Assembly: GCF_028330525.1 (NCBI RefSeq)
Contig: NZ_JAQMSD010000124.1
Span: 1 to 60,361 of the forward strand
Source of the DNA: Spirulina sp. CS-785/01
GTDB taxonomy: Bacteria > Cyanobacteriota > Cyanobacteriia > Cyanobacteriales > Spirulinaceae
Length of the DNA stretch: 60,361 nt
Direction of reading: 5' to 3'
Position numbers and translations under genes: made by a program. Under the pieces are notes generated by a model. The model had not been told where the DNA came from, ran no database searches, and saw only the letters and a list, made by a program, of their open reading frames with translations. This document shows, piece after piece, positions 31,763 to 39,723 of the stretch (positions are counted from its first letter, which is position 1; each line of letters opens with the position of its first letter).

Positions 31763-32311
31763 ATGACAGCCACCGCCTTACTCTCACAATACCCCCCAAT
31801 AACCTCCCTAGAAGACTGGCTAGAAAATCCTCCAGAACGCACGGAATGGGTTAATGGAGAATTGTTTGAGAAAAATGGCATAACTCTAAAACATAGCAAA
31901 GCTCAAAGCCGTTTGAGTCGCCAGTGGGCGAATTATATAGAATCAAGCAATCAAGGCGGTGAAGTTTATACTGAAGTTCCCTGTCGCACCGAAAAACAGG
32001 GACGTTCCCCCGATGTCGCTTATTTAACCCCAGAATTAGTCGCAGAATACGGAGACGCTAAAGCCCTTCCCCGCAGTTTCCCCCTCACAGCAGAAATCAT
32101 TTCCCCTACAGATTTTGCTGAAGATGCGATCGCGAAAGCTGAAGAATATTTACAATCTGGGGCTGAAGAAGTTTGGCTAGTTTTTCCAGAAAATCGTTGG
32201 ATTATTGTTGTGACTCAAGAGCATAGACAAATTTTTACATCGGGAGACACAGTAAGTACCCAAAAAGTCATCACTGGATTTACGATTGCTGTGGATGACT
32301 TATTAAGTTAA
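31763..32311 (+). CDS. Uma2 family endonuclease-like protein
   Basis: A 182-residue Uma2 protein: TSLEDWLENPPERTEWVNGE at residues 13-32, RSPDVAYLTPELV near 82, AEIISPTDF near 110, and KAEEYLQSGAEEVWLV. ATG 31763 is chosen. An upstream in-frame ATG at 31724 would add 13 residues. The gene ends only two bases before the MITE-like element at 32314. Confidence 0.9.
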   Translation: MTATALLSQYPPITSLEDWLENPPERTEWVNGELFEKNGITLKHSKAQSRLSRQWANYIESSNQGGEVYTEVPCRTEKQGRSPDVAYLTPELVAEYGDAKALPRSFPLTAEIISPTDFAEDAIAKAEEYLQSGAEEVWLVFPENRWIIVVTQEHRQIFTSGDTVSTQKVITGFTIAVDDLLS

Positions 32312-32313
32312 TT

Positions 32314-32532
32314 GTAAGCATTCAGGTGATCCCCCCTAGCCCCCTTGAAAAGGGGGGAAAAGAGCGAAAGTCCCCGTTAATAAAAAAGCGAAGCATCCTC
32401 TATCCTCCCCCTTTTTAAGGCTTGTCCTGTTTCTCCTTGCGGAGACACTTCGTGAACGCGTAGCGTCCCGTAAGGGGTAGCTTGCCGAAGGGGGGATAAG
32501 AGGGGGATCATCTAGTCAACCTGAATACTTAC
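32314..32532. mobile_element. 219-bp MITE-like inverted-repeat element
   Basis: The ends are inverted copies: GTAAGCATTCAGGT at 32314 and, read on the minus strand from 32532, GTAAGTATTCAGGTTGAC. Next inside come matching C-rich and G-rich runs (GATCCCCCCTAGCCCCC against GGGGGGATAAGAGGGGGATC). The left end lacks about nine bases found in the right end. The core includes a common cyanobacterial GCGGAGAC...GTAGCGTCCCG repeat. No coding capacity. A solo end of the same family lies at 3439-3460. Confidence 0.78.
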
Positions 32533-32716
32533 GAAAGAAGATATTGTTTTAGGTTTTCAAGCTCCTGAAATGCGCCAATATACAGGCTATGGTGTTGCTT
32601 AATTCTATAAGCGCGATCGCACCAAAAACCGCATCCTAGAAAACGCGATTCTCCTCCGGAGACGCTGCGCGATCGCCCCACAATAAACTCAAAACCAGTC
32701 GAATTCCCAGAACCCC
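32533..32716. other. Spacer with a short orphan coding tail and HIP1 sites
   Basis: Just after the MITE-like element, one frame reads EDIVLGFQAPEMRQYTGYG and stops at about 32601. It looks like the severed end of a protein, possibly a gene interrupted by the element, but I cannot name it. The rest holds two HIP1 octamers and the leader of the next Uma2 gene. Confidence 0.4.
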
Positions 32717-33286
32717 ATGGTCACAACCCCTCAAACCAACCCCAAAATCACCCTAGACCAGTTTCTACAACTACCCGAAACCAAACCCTACCGAGAATAT
32801 CTGTACGGGCAAATCCAAGCCAAACCCATGCCGCAAGGACAACACAGTGTTTTACAAGCACGGTTAGGGGCAAAAATTAACGAACAAGTTTTACCCAGTA
32901 AACTGGCTTATGCCCTGCCAGAATTACGCTGCACCTTTGGCGGACTGTCCATTGTTCCAGACCTGTCCATAGTAACTTGGCCACGAATCCCTCGAAACGA
33001 ACAAGGGAAAATTGCTAATCGCTTTGCAACCTACCCCGATTGGGTTATTGAGATTCTCTCCCCCGAACAATCCGCCAATAAAGTCATCAAAAAAATAAAA
33101 TTCTGCCTAGAACAAGGCACAGAATTAGGCTGGTTACTCGATCCCGACGATGAATCCGTCATGATCTTAACACCCAACCAATTTCCCGACATTCAATCCA
33201 ACACAGAACCGTTAACCGTCATAGAAGACTTACAAAATCATCTACAACTATCCGCCCAAGAAATATTTAGCTGGTTGACGTTTTGA
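32717..33286 (+). CDS. Uma2 family endonuclease-like protein
   Basis: A 189-residue Uma2 protein of a subfamily shared with the genes at 36121 and 46250: TLDQFLQLPETKPYREYLYG near the start, LRCTFGGLSIVPDLSIVTW near 75, DWVIEILSPEQSANKVIKKI near 109, and LGWLLDPDDESV near 135. The PD and E-I-L-S pair form the presumed active site. The three members are full-length. Confidence 0.9.
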   Translation: MVTTPQTNPKITLDQFLQLPETKPYREYLYGQIQAKPMPQGQHSVLQARLGAKINEQVLPSKLAYALPELRCTFGGLSIVPDLSIVTWPRIPRNEQGKIANRFATYPDWVIEILSPEQSANKVIKKIKFCLEQGTELGWLLDPDDESVMILTPNQFPDIQSNTEPLTVIEDLQNHLQLSAQEIFSWLTF

Positions 33287-33295
33287 ACCTTGGCG

Positions 33296-33470
33296 TTAAA
33301 CCCAAAGCTAAACAAGAACCTTGGATTGAAATCCAAGGCTAAGAGCAAAAACCCGTTGAAACGGGTTAAGGCATCAAAAGAACAAAGAGAAATCCCCCAA
33401 AATTATCAACTCAGTCGGCTTGAGCCGACTTCGGCTATGAGCCTTGGGTTTTAACCCAAGGTTCACTACA
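33296..33470. repeat. Palindromic repeat cluster
   Basis: It contains CCTTGGATTGAAATCCAAGG, AACCCGTTGAAACGGGTT, CAGTCGGCTTGAGCCGACT and GAGCCTTGGGTTTTAACCC in sequence, each a stem-loop. The same modular set occurs at 34596-34760, and shorter versions occur at 6100-6160, 6768-6822 and 47647-47700. Each block sits between genes. Confidence 0.85.
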
Positions 33471-33503
33471 ATAAATTCAAAACGCTCTCTCGGCTTAACC
33501 CCT

Positions 33504-34118
33504 ATGCGTTCCACCCTCCCTCAACCCCTCACCTTTGAGGAATTTATCCAATGGAAACCAGAAGAGGGACAGTATGAACTCCATAATCGCCTCATCATCG
33601 AAATGCCGCAACCATCAGGGCAACATGAAGAAATTACCAGCTTTCTAGCCGAGCGACTCACCGCAGAATATCTTAGGTTAAACTTACCCTACCGTATTCC
33701 CAAAACGGTCATGGTCAAGCCCCCCGACAAAGACTCCGCCTACTCCCCCGACGTTTTACTCCTAAATCGCCCTAACCTCAACAATGAACCCTTGTGGCCA
33801 TCCGCAGCCACCGTCACCCAAAACACCTCCATCCCACTCATCATTGAAGTCGTTAGCACCAACTGGCGAGTCGATGATTTAACCAAAGTAAAAGATTATG
33901 AAGAAATCGGCATCCCGGAATATTGGATCGTCGATTATTTAGGATTAGGGGGAAGGCGATTCATTGGCAATCCCAAACAACCGACAATCTCCATTTATGA
34001 ACTCATTGACGAAGAATACCAAGTTCGCCAGTTTAGAGGTCAAGACCCCATTATCTCCCCAACCTTCCCAGACTTAACCCTCACCGTCGCACAAATTTTC
34101 CAAGGCACTGAGCAGTAA
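33504..34118 (+). CDS. Uma2 family endonuclease-like protein
   Basis: A 204-residue Uma2 protein: FEEFIQWKPEEGQYELHNRL near the start, YSPDVLLLNRPNL near 75, PLIIEVVSTNWRVDD near 106, and YEEIGIPEYWIVDYLGLGG near 130. ATG 33504 is taken, because longer starts reach into the palindromic repeat. It is distinct from the other Uma2 genes here and has a C-terminal TLTVAQIF end. Confidence 0.9.
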   Translation: MRSTLPQPLTFEEFIQWKPEEGQYELHNRLIIEMPQPSGQHEEITSFLAERLTAEYLRLNLPYRIPKTVMVKPPDKDSAYSPDVLLLNRPNLNNEPLWPSAATVTQNTSIPLIIEVVSTNWRVDDLTKVKDYEEIGIPEYWIVDYLGLGGRRFIGNPKQPTISIYELIDEEYQVRQFRGQDPIISPTFPDLTLTVAQIFQGTEQ

Positions 34119-34158
34119 ACTCAACTTCCTGTTCCTGTTCCCACTCAGAAACTCAACC

Positions 34159-34590
34159 ATGACTTCCTCCCTCTACGACCAAGACTACAACCACTGGATA
34201 CAAGACACCATCCAACAACTGCGGAGACGCAACTTTGAGCGCGTGGACTGGGATAATTTAATTGAAGAATTAGAAACGATGGGGAAAAATGACAAACGCG
34301 CTCTCATCAGTCTTTTAACCCGACTTCTAGAACATTTACTCAAACTCGCCTATTGGGAAGCCGAAAAACCGAGAACGGCCAATCACTGGGCTTCAGAAAT
34401 TGTCAACTTTCGCGCCCAAATTCAAACCCGTCTAGAAGACAGCCCCAGTCTCCGTCCTCAATTACCCGCATTCTACGAGAAAGCCTATCCTACTGCGGTC
34501 AAATCTGTCTCACAACTGTTCACACTGCCCTCTGATGCTCAGATTAGCCTCAACCAAGCCCTAGATGACGACTGGTTTCCCCCTCACTAG
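34159..34590 (+). CDS. DUF29 family protein
   Basis: A 143-residue DUF29 protein: LYDQDYNHWIQDTIQQLRRR, LIEELETMGKNDKRAL, a Trp-rich central helix (LAYWEAEKPRTANHW) and the LNQALDDDWFPP tail. All parts are present. It lies alone between Uma2 genes and is followed by a palindromic repeat block. Confidence 0.9.
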   Translation: MTSSLYDQDYNHWIQDTIQQLRRRNFERVDWDNLIEELETMGKNDKRALISLLTRLLEHLLKLAYWEAEKPRTANHWASEIVNFRAQIQTRLEDSPSLRPQLPAFYEKAYPTAVKSVSQLFTLPSDAQISLNQALDDDWFPPH

Positions 34591-34595
34591 ACCCT

Positions 34596-34760
34596 TGGAT
34601 TGCCAATAAAACCTTGGATTGAAATCCAAGGCTAAGAGTAAAAACCCGTTGAAACGGGTTAAGGCATAAACAGAACAAAGAAAAATCCCACAAAATCATC
34701 AACCCAGTCGGCTTGAGCCGACTTTAGCTCTGAGCCTTGGGTTAAAACCCAAGGCTCACT
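34596..34760. repeat. Palindromic repeat cluster (second copy)
   Basis: The same order of hairpins as at 33296-33470: CCTTGGATTGAAATCCAAGG, AACCCGTTGAAACGGGTT, CAGTCGGCTTGAGCCGACT, then GAGCCTTGGGTTAAAACCC. The two blocks agree almost throughout, including the unstructured link between hairpins, so the whole unit moves or is copied as one piece. Confidence 0.85.
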
Positions 34761-34855
34761 ATCGGTTTAACCCTTGGTATCCAAGCACCTATGAGCCAAA
34801 ACGTTCCACCCTTGGTACAAAAACTGCTTTTTTTTATTTGCCTAAAATGGTAGAA

Positions 34856-34874
34856 AGGTAGAAAAAATCTACCT
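34856..34874. promoter_or_regulatory. Inverted repeat upstream of vapB, candidate autoregulatory operator
   Basis: AGGTAGA at 34856-34862 and TCTACCT at 34868-34874 form a perfect 7-bp dyad with a 5-bp spacer, ending 10 bp before the vapB ATG. VapB proteins normally bind such a dyad to repress their own operon. Confidence 0.6.
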
Positions 34875-34884
34875 AAAATAAACT

Positions 34885-35124
34885 ATGAGCATGAACATCA
34901 AAGACCCCAAAGTCCATGCAATGGCCAAAGAATTAGCCAAACTCACTGGTCGCAGCATGACCGAAGCCGTGAAACTCGCTGTAGAACAAGCCCTCACAGA
35001 AGCCAAAGCCCAACAAAAGCAAGCCCAGTCTCCCCCCCTTGGACAGCGATTAAATGCGATCGCGCTACGCTGTGCTGCCCTACCCAATCTTGATCTCCGG
35101 AGTCGGGAAGAAATTCTCGGTTAA
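34885..35124 (+). CDS. vapB: VapB-type antitoxin (Rv0623/PSK family)
   Basis: A 79-residue protein whose first 45 residues (MNIKDPKVHAMAKELAKLTG, then RSMTEAVKLAVEQAL) are the ribbon-helix-helix/PSK-type DNA-binding part. The remainder would wrap the toxin. It ends DLRSREEILG, the typical tail of VapB antitoxins of this group. It lies 8 bp before vapC. Confidence 0.9.
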   Translation: MSMNIKDPKVHAMAKELAKLTGRSMTEAVKLAVEQALTEAKAQQKQAQSPPLGQRLNAIALRCAALPNLDLRSREEILG

Positions 35125-35132
35125 CTACTACG

Positions 35133-35519
35133 ATGGTCATCGACACCTCCGCAATTTTGGCAATTTTAGGGGATGAACCGGAGCGAGAAGCGTTGATTCA
35201 GAAAATTGAGTCCGCGAAGGTTCGCTTAATTGCTGCTCCCACCTTGTTAGAAGGCGAGATTCTACTCCACGCTCGCAAAGGCCCCCTCGGTCGGGCTGAA
35301 TTAGAATTATTTATTTATGAAGCGGAATTCACCGTAGTCCCCTTTGATAAAGCCCAAGTCCATTTTGCCTTCCTCGCTTGGGAACAGTACGGCCAAGGCC
35401 AACATCCAGCTAATCTCAATTGGGGGGACTGTATGGCCTACGCGCTGGCAAAATCAAGGAGTGAACCCTTACTGTTTCAAAAAGCAGGGTTTACGCAAAC
35501 GGATATTCAAGGGTGGTGA
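35133..35519 (+). CDS. vapC: VapC-type PIN-domain RNase toxin
   Basis: A 128-residue PIN-domain protein: D4 in MVIDTSAILAIL, E41 in LLEGEILLHAR region, and D101 in NWGDCMAYALAKS give the acidic metal site. It ends KAGFTQTDI. Toxins of this family cut tRNA or rRNA. Reading frame and active site are intact, so unlike the two MNT/HEPN modules nearby this pair looks functional. Confidence 0.92.
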   Translation: MVIDTSAILAILGDEPEREALIQKIESAKVRLIAAPTLLEGEILLHARKGPLGRAELELFIYEAEFTVVPFDKAQVHFAFLAWEQYGQGQHPANLNWGDCMAYALAKSRSEPLLFQKAGFTQTDIQGW

Positions 35520-35543
35520 GAAAAGAAAGAAACCAAGGGAGCA

Positions 35544-35609
35544 AGAAACTAGGTTTCTTGATAACGTCTTGAGATTTAACCGAAAATTAGGGATAGAAAC
35601 CCGGTTTCT
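35544..35609. repeat. Two short palindromes downstream of vapC
   Basis: AGAAACTAGGTTTCT (35544-35558) and AGAAACCCGGTTTCT (35595-35609) are related 15-bp dyads 51 bp apart in the 158-bp gap after vapC. They look like a minor dispersed repeat. Confidence 0.65.
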
Positions 35610-35677
35610 CAGGACTCAACAGGACGCTCCACAAACGCGCTAAAATACCCTTAACCCAACGAAACAACAATCAGGCC

Positions 35678-36109
35678 ATGGAAGAATTGCTCGCACTGAA
35701 AGAGCGACTGTTGTGTGGGGATATTTCCGGCGCATTAGTCATTGTCGAAGAATTAGAAGAAATGAGCCGGGATGACAAGATTAACAATATTCGCAGTTAT
35801 GCCATTATCCTGCTGTTACATTTAATCAAACAACAGGCAGAAAATCGCACCACTCGCTCTTGGGAGGTTTCTATCCGTAACTCGGCTTTAGAGATTAACA
35901 ATAAAAATAAACGCCGTAAAGCGGGAGGGTATTATCTCAAGGGGGAAGAATTGCAAGAGACTTTAGCCGAAGCCTATCCCCAAGCTCTGAACCTTGCTTC
36001 TCTAGAAGTTGCAGAAGGACTTTACGATACAGATACGTTAGAACAAATGGTGAATCAAGACGCGATTTTAGAACAAGCCTTCTCTTGGATTGCCCCTACC
36101 CGTGACTAA
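35678..36109 (+). CDS. DUF29 family protein, divergent subgroup
   Basis: A 143-residue protein with the DUF29 helix order but different wording. MEELLALKERLLCGDISGAL replaces the LYxxDYxxW start, then LVIVEELEEMSRDDKI, a basic central helix (WEVSIRNSALEINNKNKRRK) and a C-terminal ILEQAFSWIAP. It resembles the cyanobacterial DUF29 subgroup that lacks the Tyr/Asp opening. It sits between vapC and a Uma2 gene. Confidence 0.78.
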   Translation: MEELLALKERLLCGDISGALVIVEELEEMSRDDKINNIRSYAIILLLHLIKQQAENRTTRSWEVSIRNSALEINNKNKRRKAGGYYLKGEELQETLAEAYPQALNLASLEVAEGLYDTDTLEQMVNQDAILEQAFSWIAPTRD

Positions 36110-36120
36110 ACACCTGAACC

Positions 36121-36684
36121 ATGACAACAACCACTGTAAAACCCATCTCCCTAGAAGAATTCCTGCAACGCCCGGAAACCAAACCTGCTAGTGAATTTAT
36201 TGCAGGGGAAATTATTCAAAAACCCATGCCTAAAGGAAGACATAGCCGTTTACAAGGAAAACTGAGTAGTGAGATTAATCTTGTCACCGAAGCGGCCAAA
36301 ATTGCCTACGCTTTTCCCGAACTGCGATGTAGTTTTGGCGATCGCTCTATTGTCCCAGATATCGCAGTCTTCCGGTGGCAACAGATTCCTTTTCTCCCCA
36401 ATGGTGAAGTGCCAGATCGCTTTGAACTGCCTCCTGATTGGATCATCGAAATCCTTTCTCCCGAACAGAAACCCAATAAAGTGATTGGCAATATTTTATA
36501 TTGTCTCGATCGCGGCAGTCAGTTGGGCTGGTTTCTCGATCCCGATGACCAAAGTATTTTGGTATTCTGGCCTAATGGCACACCTTCCCTCCGACAAGAC
36601 GATGATTCTCTCCCTCTCCTCGAAGGCATCGAATTAGACCTCACCGTGAATCAAGTTTTTGGTTGGCTGAAAATGGGACTCTAG
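36121..36684 (+). CDS. Uma2 family endonuclease-like protein
   Basis: A 187-residue Uma2 protein: SLEEFLQRPETKPASEFIAG near the start, CSFGDRSIVPDIAVFRW near 75, DWIIEILSPEQKPNKVIGNI near 108, and LGWFLDPDDQSI near 135. It is a paralogue of the genes at 32717 and 46250. It starts 11 bp after a DUF29 stop, so the two may be cotranscribed. Confidence 0.9.
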   Translation: MTTTTVKPISLEEFLQRPETKPASEFIAGEIIQKPMPKGRHSRLQGKLSSEINLVTEAAKIAYAFPELRCSFGDRSIVPDIAVFRWQQIPFLPNGEVPDRFELPPDWIIEILSPEQKPNKVIGNILYCLDRGSQLGWFLDPDDQSILVFWPNGTPSLRQDDDSLPLLEGIELDLTVNQVFGWLKMGL

Positions 36685-36727
36685 GGGAGTTACACTATAG
36701 ACTAAATCCGAGACAATCCAAACGCCT

Positions 36728-37420
36728 ATGACGTTATCACCCTCAAGCGATCGCAAAATTATTTATCCCGATAGTGATGGCCAACCAATGGCAGATAATA
36801 CCCTACAATTTCGCTGGATTGTTCTCATCAAAGAAAATTTAGAGTTATTATTTGCTGACGATCCCCAAGTGTTTGTCGCGGGAGATTTACTCTGGTATCC
36901 CGTCGAAAGCCATCCCGAAATTCGCGTAGCCCCCGATGCTATGGTTATCTTTGGTCGGCCTAAAGGAGAACGGGGGTCATATCAACAATGGCAAGAAGAT
37001 AATATTGCGCCCCACGTGGTCTTTGAGATTCTCTCCCCTGGCAACCGACTCAAGGAGATGACCAAAAAGCTACAATTTTATGACCATTATGGCGTAGAAG
37101 AGTATTATATTTACGATCCAGACCGAAATGATTTACACGGTTTACAGCGTTCCGAGGGGTCTTTAACAGTGATAGAAGAAATCAATCATTGGACTAGCCC
37201 CAGATTAGGCATTCGTTTTGTCCTAACGCCCGAAACATTAGAAATTTATCGCCCCGATGGACGGAAGTTTTTGAGCTTTTTGGAGTTAGAGCAACGGGCA
37301 GAGCAGGAATTCCAACGGGCAGAACGGGAAACACAACGGGCTGAACGGGAATATCAGAGAGCCGAACGCTTAGCGACTCAACTCAGAGCGTTAGGGATTG
37401 ATCCGGATACAATTAACTAA
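36728..37420 (+). CDS. Uma2 family endonuclease-like protein
   Basis: A 230-residue Uma2 protein, a close paralogue of the gene at 30966 (VAPDAMVIFGRPKGERGSY, VVFEILSPGNRLKEMTKKL). Its C-terminal coiled coil is longer because an AEREYQRAE-type heptad is repeated three times. Variable tail length beside a constant nuclease core parallels the variable linkers in the Rpn-type genes. Confidence 0.9.
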   Translation: MTLSPSSDRKIIYPDSDGQPMADNTLQFRWIVLIKENLELLFADDPQVFVAGDLLWYPVESHPEIRVAPDAMVIFGRPKGERGSYQQWQEDNIAPHVVFEILSPGNRLKEMTKKLQFYDHYGVEEYYIYDPDRNDLHGLQRSEGSLTVIEEINHWTSPRLGIRFVLTPETLEIYRPDGRKFLSFLELEQRAEQEFQRAERETQRAEREYQRAERLATQLRALGIDPDTIN

Positions 37421-37514
37421 AATATTTTTTTGTTCTCCTTAGCTCTACAAAATCTCCGACTTACTGTAATCTAGTGCTGTACTCATCAATCAACCAATAG
37501 TCTTATTAGCATTA

Positions 37515-38852
37515 ATGCTCAAAAACAAAATACAACAACAAGTTCTAGATCGTTATAACTTTCTAGGTGTGGGAAATACTTTGTTAGCGATTGCCCCGTA
37601 TCTTTGTTTAGCTTCTTATATTTGTTTTATTGTAGGAGATATATTTAAAGCGAATTTCAAAAAACTGACCCGACAGCAAATTATTTTAGCATCTTACTTT
37701 ATCTTTCTTTCAATTATTCTTCTTGCGAGGACTAAATCGCCTTGGGGCTGGGGTTTACATTCCATTGATCACCCTTTCTTGTATCCCGTCACAGTAATTG
37801 ATTATATTGTTTTTTTACTGTGTTTATATATTTTAATGCTTAAACCTTTTAGTAAAAAAGGTATCAAAAAAATAGCTTTATCATTATCTTTATCTACCTT
37901 TCCTCTCTTTGGTCTGGCGATAATGGAACGTTTTTTATTAAAAGCACAAGGATTTTCTTTTCTTTTTCCCCATGAACAATTACCCATTATAAAATTCTAC
38001 ATTATTGGAGGCTCTCCTAGCAGAACACAAGCAGGACTGGGAAATTCTAATATGTTGGGATACTATTGTGTTATTCTCATTATATTAAGTTTAGGACTAA
38101 TACTATTTGAATTATTTGAACAATGGAAAAAAGATTATGTAACAATATCAAAATTTACAATTTTGCAAATCACTATACTAACCAGTTCTATTATTTTAGA
38201 CTTAGTGATGATAAAATGGTCTGGTTCTAAAAATGCTGTTATCTGTTTAGTGATTATTTTAGGGATATTTGGTTTACTGATCGGATCAAAATTGTTTTTA
38301 TTTTTAACAACACTACTGATCGCTCTAATTAGTGATGCAATCTTAAATTTGAGTCCGATGGGAACATTTTTCAATGATTTAATCTTTTCCAGTCGTCCTC
38401 TTCAAAATAATATTTCTCCACGAATTTGGATGTTTGGATGTGCCATTGATTTAATTAAAGAAAAACCTCTGAAAGGATGGGGGATTGGGATCATGGCGGT
38501 TGAATGTGAAGAGCGATTTAGATTTATGAATCATGCTCACAACATTTTTTTGCAATTGGCATCGGATTTAGGGATTCCTTTCACGATTCTATTTTGTGGT
38601 GTCATTATCTACATCATGTTTCAAGCTTTCCGCAATCTTCAAGTTAATTATCGTAATGACAACTCAAAATACCTTTTATTAGGCTTCTTTTTAGCGTTTT
38701 GTGCCATGATGTTGATGAGCTTGTTATCGCTTGTGATTATTCATTCGTACCGATTAATTATTATTAGTTGCTTTTGTTTAGCGATTCCCTATGCTGGACT
38801 GGAGGAGAAGTCACAAGAGAGTTCTCCTATTGAGGAGACTTCTCTCTCATGA
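37515..38852 (+). CDS. O-antigen ligase/polymerase-like membrane protein
   Basis: A 445-residue protein with 11-12 hydrophobic helices. A long loop between residues 275 and 345 contains RPLQNNISPRIWMFGCAIDL, GWGIGIM and MNHAHNIFLQLASDLGI, the usual Wzy_C/WaaL signature (R, then H-N). It would polymerise or ligate lipid-linked glycan on the outer face of the inner membrane. It stands alone, 7 kb past the main glycan locus, and is AT-rich like that locus. Confidence 0.82.
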   Translation: MLKNKIQQQVLDRYNFLGVGNTLLAIAPYLCLASYICFIVGDIFKANFKKLTRQQIILASYFIFLSIILLARTKSPWGWGLHSIDHPFLYPVTVIDYIVFLLCLYILMLKPFSKKGIKKIALSLSLSTFPLFGLAIMERFLLKAQGFSFLFPHEQLPIIKFYIIGGSPSRTQAGLGNSNMLGYYCVILIILSLGLILFELFEQWKKDYVTISKFTILQITILTSSIILDLVMIKWSGSKNAVICLVIILGIFGLLIGSKLFLFLTTLLIALISDAILNLSPMGTFFNDLIFSSRPLQNNISPRIWMFGCAIDLIKEKPLKGWGIGIMAVECEERFRFMNHAHNIFLQLASDLGIPFTILFCGVIIYIMFQAFRNLQVNYRNDNSKYLLLGFFLAFCAMMLMSLLSLVIIHSYRLIIISCFCLAIPYAGLEEKSQESSPIEETSLS

Positions 38853-38875
38853 TCTACAAAGGTATAGAAGGTCTT

Positions 38876-39376
38876 CTACCACCCCCAAGTCCCTGTCCCT
38901 CCCTTAAACGGCCCCACAATCTTACTGGTGATCCAACCGCCGTAAAAATCACCCTCCTGTGCTTGGACTTGCTCCTCATCGACATAACACGCATCCATTA
39001 ACGCAGGATACACCGCAATATAACCGTCAATGGGGTCGAAACGGGAATCTGAGGGGTTTTGGTAACACCAAGCGGCATTCGGTAACTCCTGCTCGCCAAT
39101 GGCCACTGTGTAATACTGGGCGACTCCCTTCCACTCACAATAGGTGCGACGGGACGTAGGACGCAAATACTCCATTTTCACATCCTCCGGGGGAAGGTAA
39201 TACACCGGGGGATGACTGGTTTCTAAGACTCGGTAGGTGTTCTCACTCTCCGCTAGTATCTCCCCGTTACAGACAATGCGAATCTTTTCTGAGGAGGGTT
39301 CTACCCTCGGAGGACGGGGGTAGTCCCAGACCGATTCTTGGCCGGGTTGCGGTTTAATGGGTTTGGGTCGAAACAT
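38876..39376 (-). CDS. DUF427 domain protein
   Basis: A 166-residue protein matching DUF427: IRIVCNGEILAESENTYRVL near residue 33, PVYYLPPEDVKMEYLRPTSR near 57, TYCEWKGVAQYY near 78, and GYIAVYPALMDACYVD near 118. The family occurs in many bacteria as a stand-alone domain of unknown activity. Full-length, starting at ATG 39376, facing the preceding gene. Confidence 0.92.
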   Translation of the reverse strand: MFRPKPIKPQPGQESVWDYPRPPRVEPSSEKIRIVCNGEILAESENTYRVLETSHPPVYYLPPEDVKMEYLRPTSRRTYCEWKGVAQYYTVAIGEQELPNAAWCYQNPSDSRFDPIDGYIAVYPALMDACYVDEEQVQAQEGDFYGGWITSKIVGPFKGGTGTWGW

Positions 39377-39723
39377 AAGTTATGGCAGTAAACAGTAAAC
39401 AGTAACCAGTAAGATCAGCCTTTAATGATGGGGGTTTCCAGCGCTGGCTTGGCTCAAAGGTATCCCTATAATCCTATAATCGCTCACCGCGATCGCAGTA
39501 ACCATTCCATTATGAATGATCTCAGAAATGAAAAAACGGTAACAAAAATCACTTTATCTCCCCCCTAAGCTCCGTGCAACCCCCCTAGGACTAGCCTAAG
39601 AATTGAAAAAAAAATCTAATTCTTATACACTAGAACAGTTAATCCCTCTATATCGAAAAACCTTATCGCCAAACCTTATCGCACCGTTGTCTAAATTTTG
39701 TCTAACTTTCTAGTTAAAAAATC
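39377..39723. other. Divergent intergenic region upstream of the betaine importer
   Basis: This 347-bp gap carries an AGTAAAC-type heptamer array (about 39385-39412), one HIP1 site, an A-rich run, and a direct 13-bp repeat right before proV. No open frame is convincing. It must hold the promoters for both the DUF427 gene and the osmoprotectant operon. Confidence 0.55.
39658..39683 (+). promoter_or_regulatory. Tandem AAACCTTATCGC direct repeat before proV
   Basis: AAACCTTATCGC occurs at 39658-39669 and 39671-39682, a 13-bp period, about 40 bp before the ATG of proV. Spacing slightly over one helical turn fits a regulator that binds side by side. The control of proU-type operons by salt makes this a plausible site, but nothing in the window names the regulator. 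Confidence 0.45.
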
